The notes under the pieces: generated by a model
What the model was told of the DNA's origin: nothing
Databases searched by the model: none
The model's input: only the letters and a program-made list of their open reading frames with translations
Assembly: GCF_006937785.1 (NCBI RefSeq)
Contig: NZ_SJEE01000017.1
Coordinates: 47,593-111,592, forward strand
Length of the DNA stretch: 64,000 bases
Reading direction: 5' to 3'
Source: Pseudanabaena sp. UWO311
GTDB taxonomy: Bacteria; Cyanobacteriota; Cyanobacteriia; Pseudanabaenales; Pseudanabaenaceae
Part shown: positions 63,594-64,000 of the stretch, one piece after another
Layout: each line of letters opens with the position of its first letter
How positions within the stretch are numbered: the stretch's first letter is position 1
Position numbers and translations under genes: made by a program

Positions 63594-63881
63594 ATGACGA
63601 ATACAATAGCCCTGAGTAAATCTCTACCCCTTGTGCAGTGGGAGAAATTTTTTGACCAGTTTTCTGGTGATAACCGTGGACGACATATTGCAATCGAAAT
63701 TATTGATTCAGAACTTGGTGACCAAGAGCTGATTAAGAATGCTCCTTTGTTGGTGATGATTTACGATCGCCCTGATAAAGGCAATAATTTGGCAATAGAA
63801 GTGGGTAAAGATCAAATGACCTATGCTCACACAATCGATTCACCAACAGAAATTTCAACAGCGCTGAATGCTAAGGAATGA
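63594..63881 (+). CDS. DUF5335-like small protein
   Basis: A 95-residue protein with WEKFFDQFSGDNRGRHIAIEII near the start, PLLVMIYDRPDKGNNLAIEVG in the middle and a final HTIDSPTEIS. This order (W..FF..FS, then a strand pattern and a conserved His before IDSP) fits DUF5335, a small soluble family of unknown role. ATG 63594 follows an AGGAA sequence. Confidence 0.7.
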   Translation: MTNTIALSKSLPLVQWEKFFDQFSGDNRGRHIAIEIIDSELGDQELIKNAPLLVMIYDRPDKGNNLAIEVGKDQMTYAHTIDSPTEISTALNAKE

Positions 63882-63902
63882 AAAATAAATAACTTATGCA
63901 TT

Positions 63903-64000
63903 TCAGTTATTTTGAGGAATAGCTCTATAATTCCATTTAGGAAGATATTCATCAAAAATGATAGGTAGATTTTCCTTGAAACCATCAGCGACTTCTCTAC
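63903..64000 (-). CDS. C-terminal end of an unidentified gene (runs off the window)
   Basis: An open minus-strand frame enters at 64000 and ends at TGA 63903-63905. The visible residues are REVADGFKENLPIIFDEYLP followed by KWNYRAIPQNN. The WNYxxIP end recalls some transposases, but the piece is too short to name. Confidence 0.4.
   Translation of the reverse strand, partial: REVADGFKENLPIIFDEYLPKWNYRAIPQNN

Overview
The window comes from a cyanobacterial chromosome. It carries photosystem II genes (psbY, psbC, psbD, a psb34-like gene), the chlorophyll-cyclase factor ycf54, plastid-shared genes (ycf23, PSRP-3/ycf65) and a type-IV-pilus phototaxis/chemotaxis operon. The HIP1 octamer GCGATCGC recurs dozens of times. 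Moderate GC content and this gene set fit a filamentous Pseudanabaena-like organism, but the sequence alone does not prove the genus. Most genes are ordinary housekeeping genes, with no prophage, rRNA operon or CRISPR array.

Layout. 1-10 kb: rplU-rpmA, uppP, psbY, gltA, a membrane protein, pdxH-cupin, thrS, purL. 10.2-20.5 kb: one long minus-strand chemotaxis cluster (two PatA/PilG-type regulators, two PilH-type regulators, CheW, MCP, hybrid CheA, second CheW). 20.9-25.7 kb: YdcF-like protein, a deacetylase/phosphodiester-glycosidase fusion, polyphosphate:AMP phosphotransferase. 26-29 kb: an internally deleted hybrid kinase and ctaA-ctaB. 29.3-32.4 kb: ECF sigma factor, membrane anti-sigma candidate and LTXXQ periplasmic protein, then DUF2993, a nuclease and rpsU. 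32.5-35.7 kb: acyl-CoA synthetase/GNAT fusion and psb34-like gene.

35.8-39.4 kb holds a compact four-gene overlapping operon: fatty acid desaturase, haem-oxygenase-like diiron protein, BtaA-like SAM aminocarboxypropyl transferase, GNAT. It looks like an uncharacterised lipid or small-molecule pathway and is my first choice for a novel system. 39.6-41.5 kb is an AT-rich accessory patch: antitoxin-like gene, DUF4238 gene, truncated HEPN-type protein. 41.5-50.4 kb: gap1, ycf23, a TetR/COQ4-like divergent pair, nagA, accD, dnaK, grpE. 50.8-55.9 kb: GNAT, Ser/Thr kinase with pentapeptide repeats plus PP2C phosphatase, ycf54, a HAD phosphatase, PSRP-3. 56-58.7 kb: psbD and psbC, unusually separated rather than overlapping. 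59.2-64 kb: pilin-like protein, pentapeptide membrane protein, sterol-desaturase-family protein, rhodanese, tRNA-Pro, a MITE-like element and small proteins.

A striking feature is the set of more than 25 near-perfect inverted repeats between genes. Their arms are 13-34 bp and many close on a GC-NNN-GC triloop. Most are probably bidirectional intrinsic terminators; some sit inside MITE-like elements with their own terminal inverted repeats.
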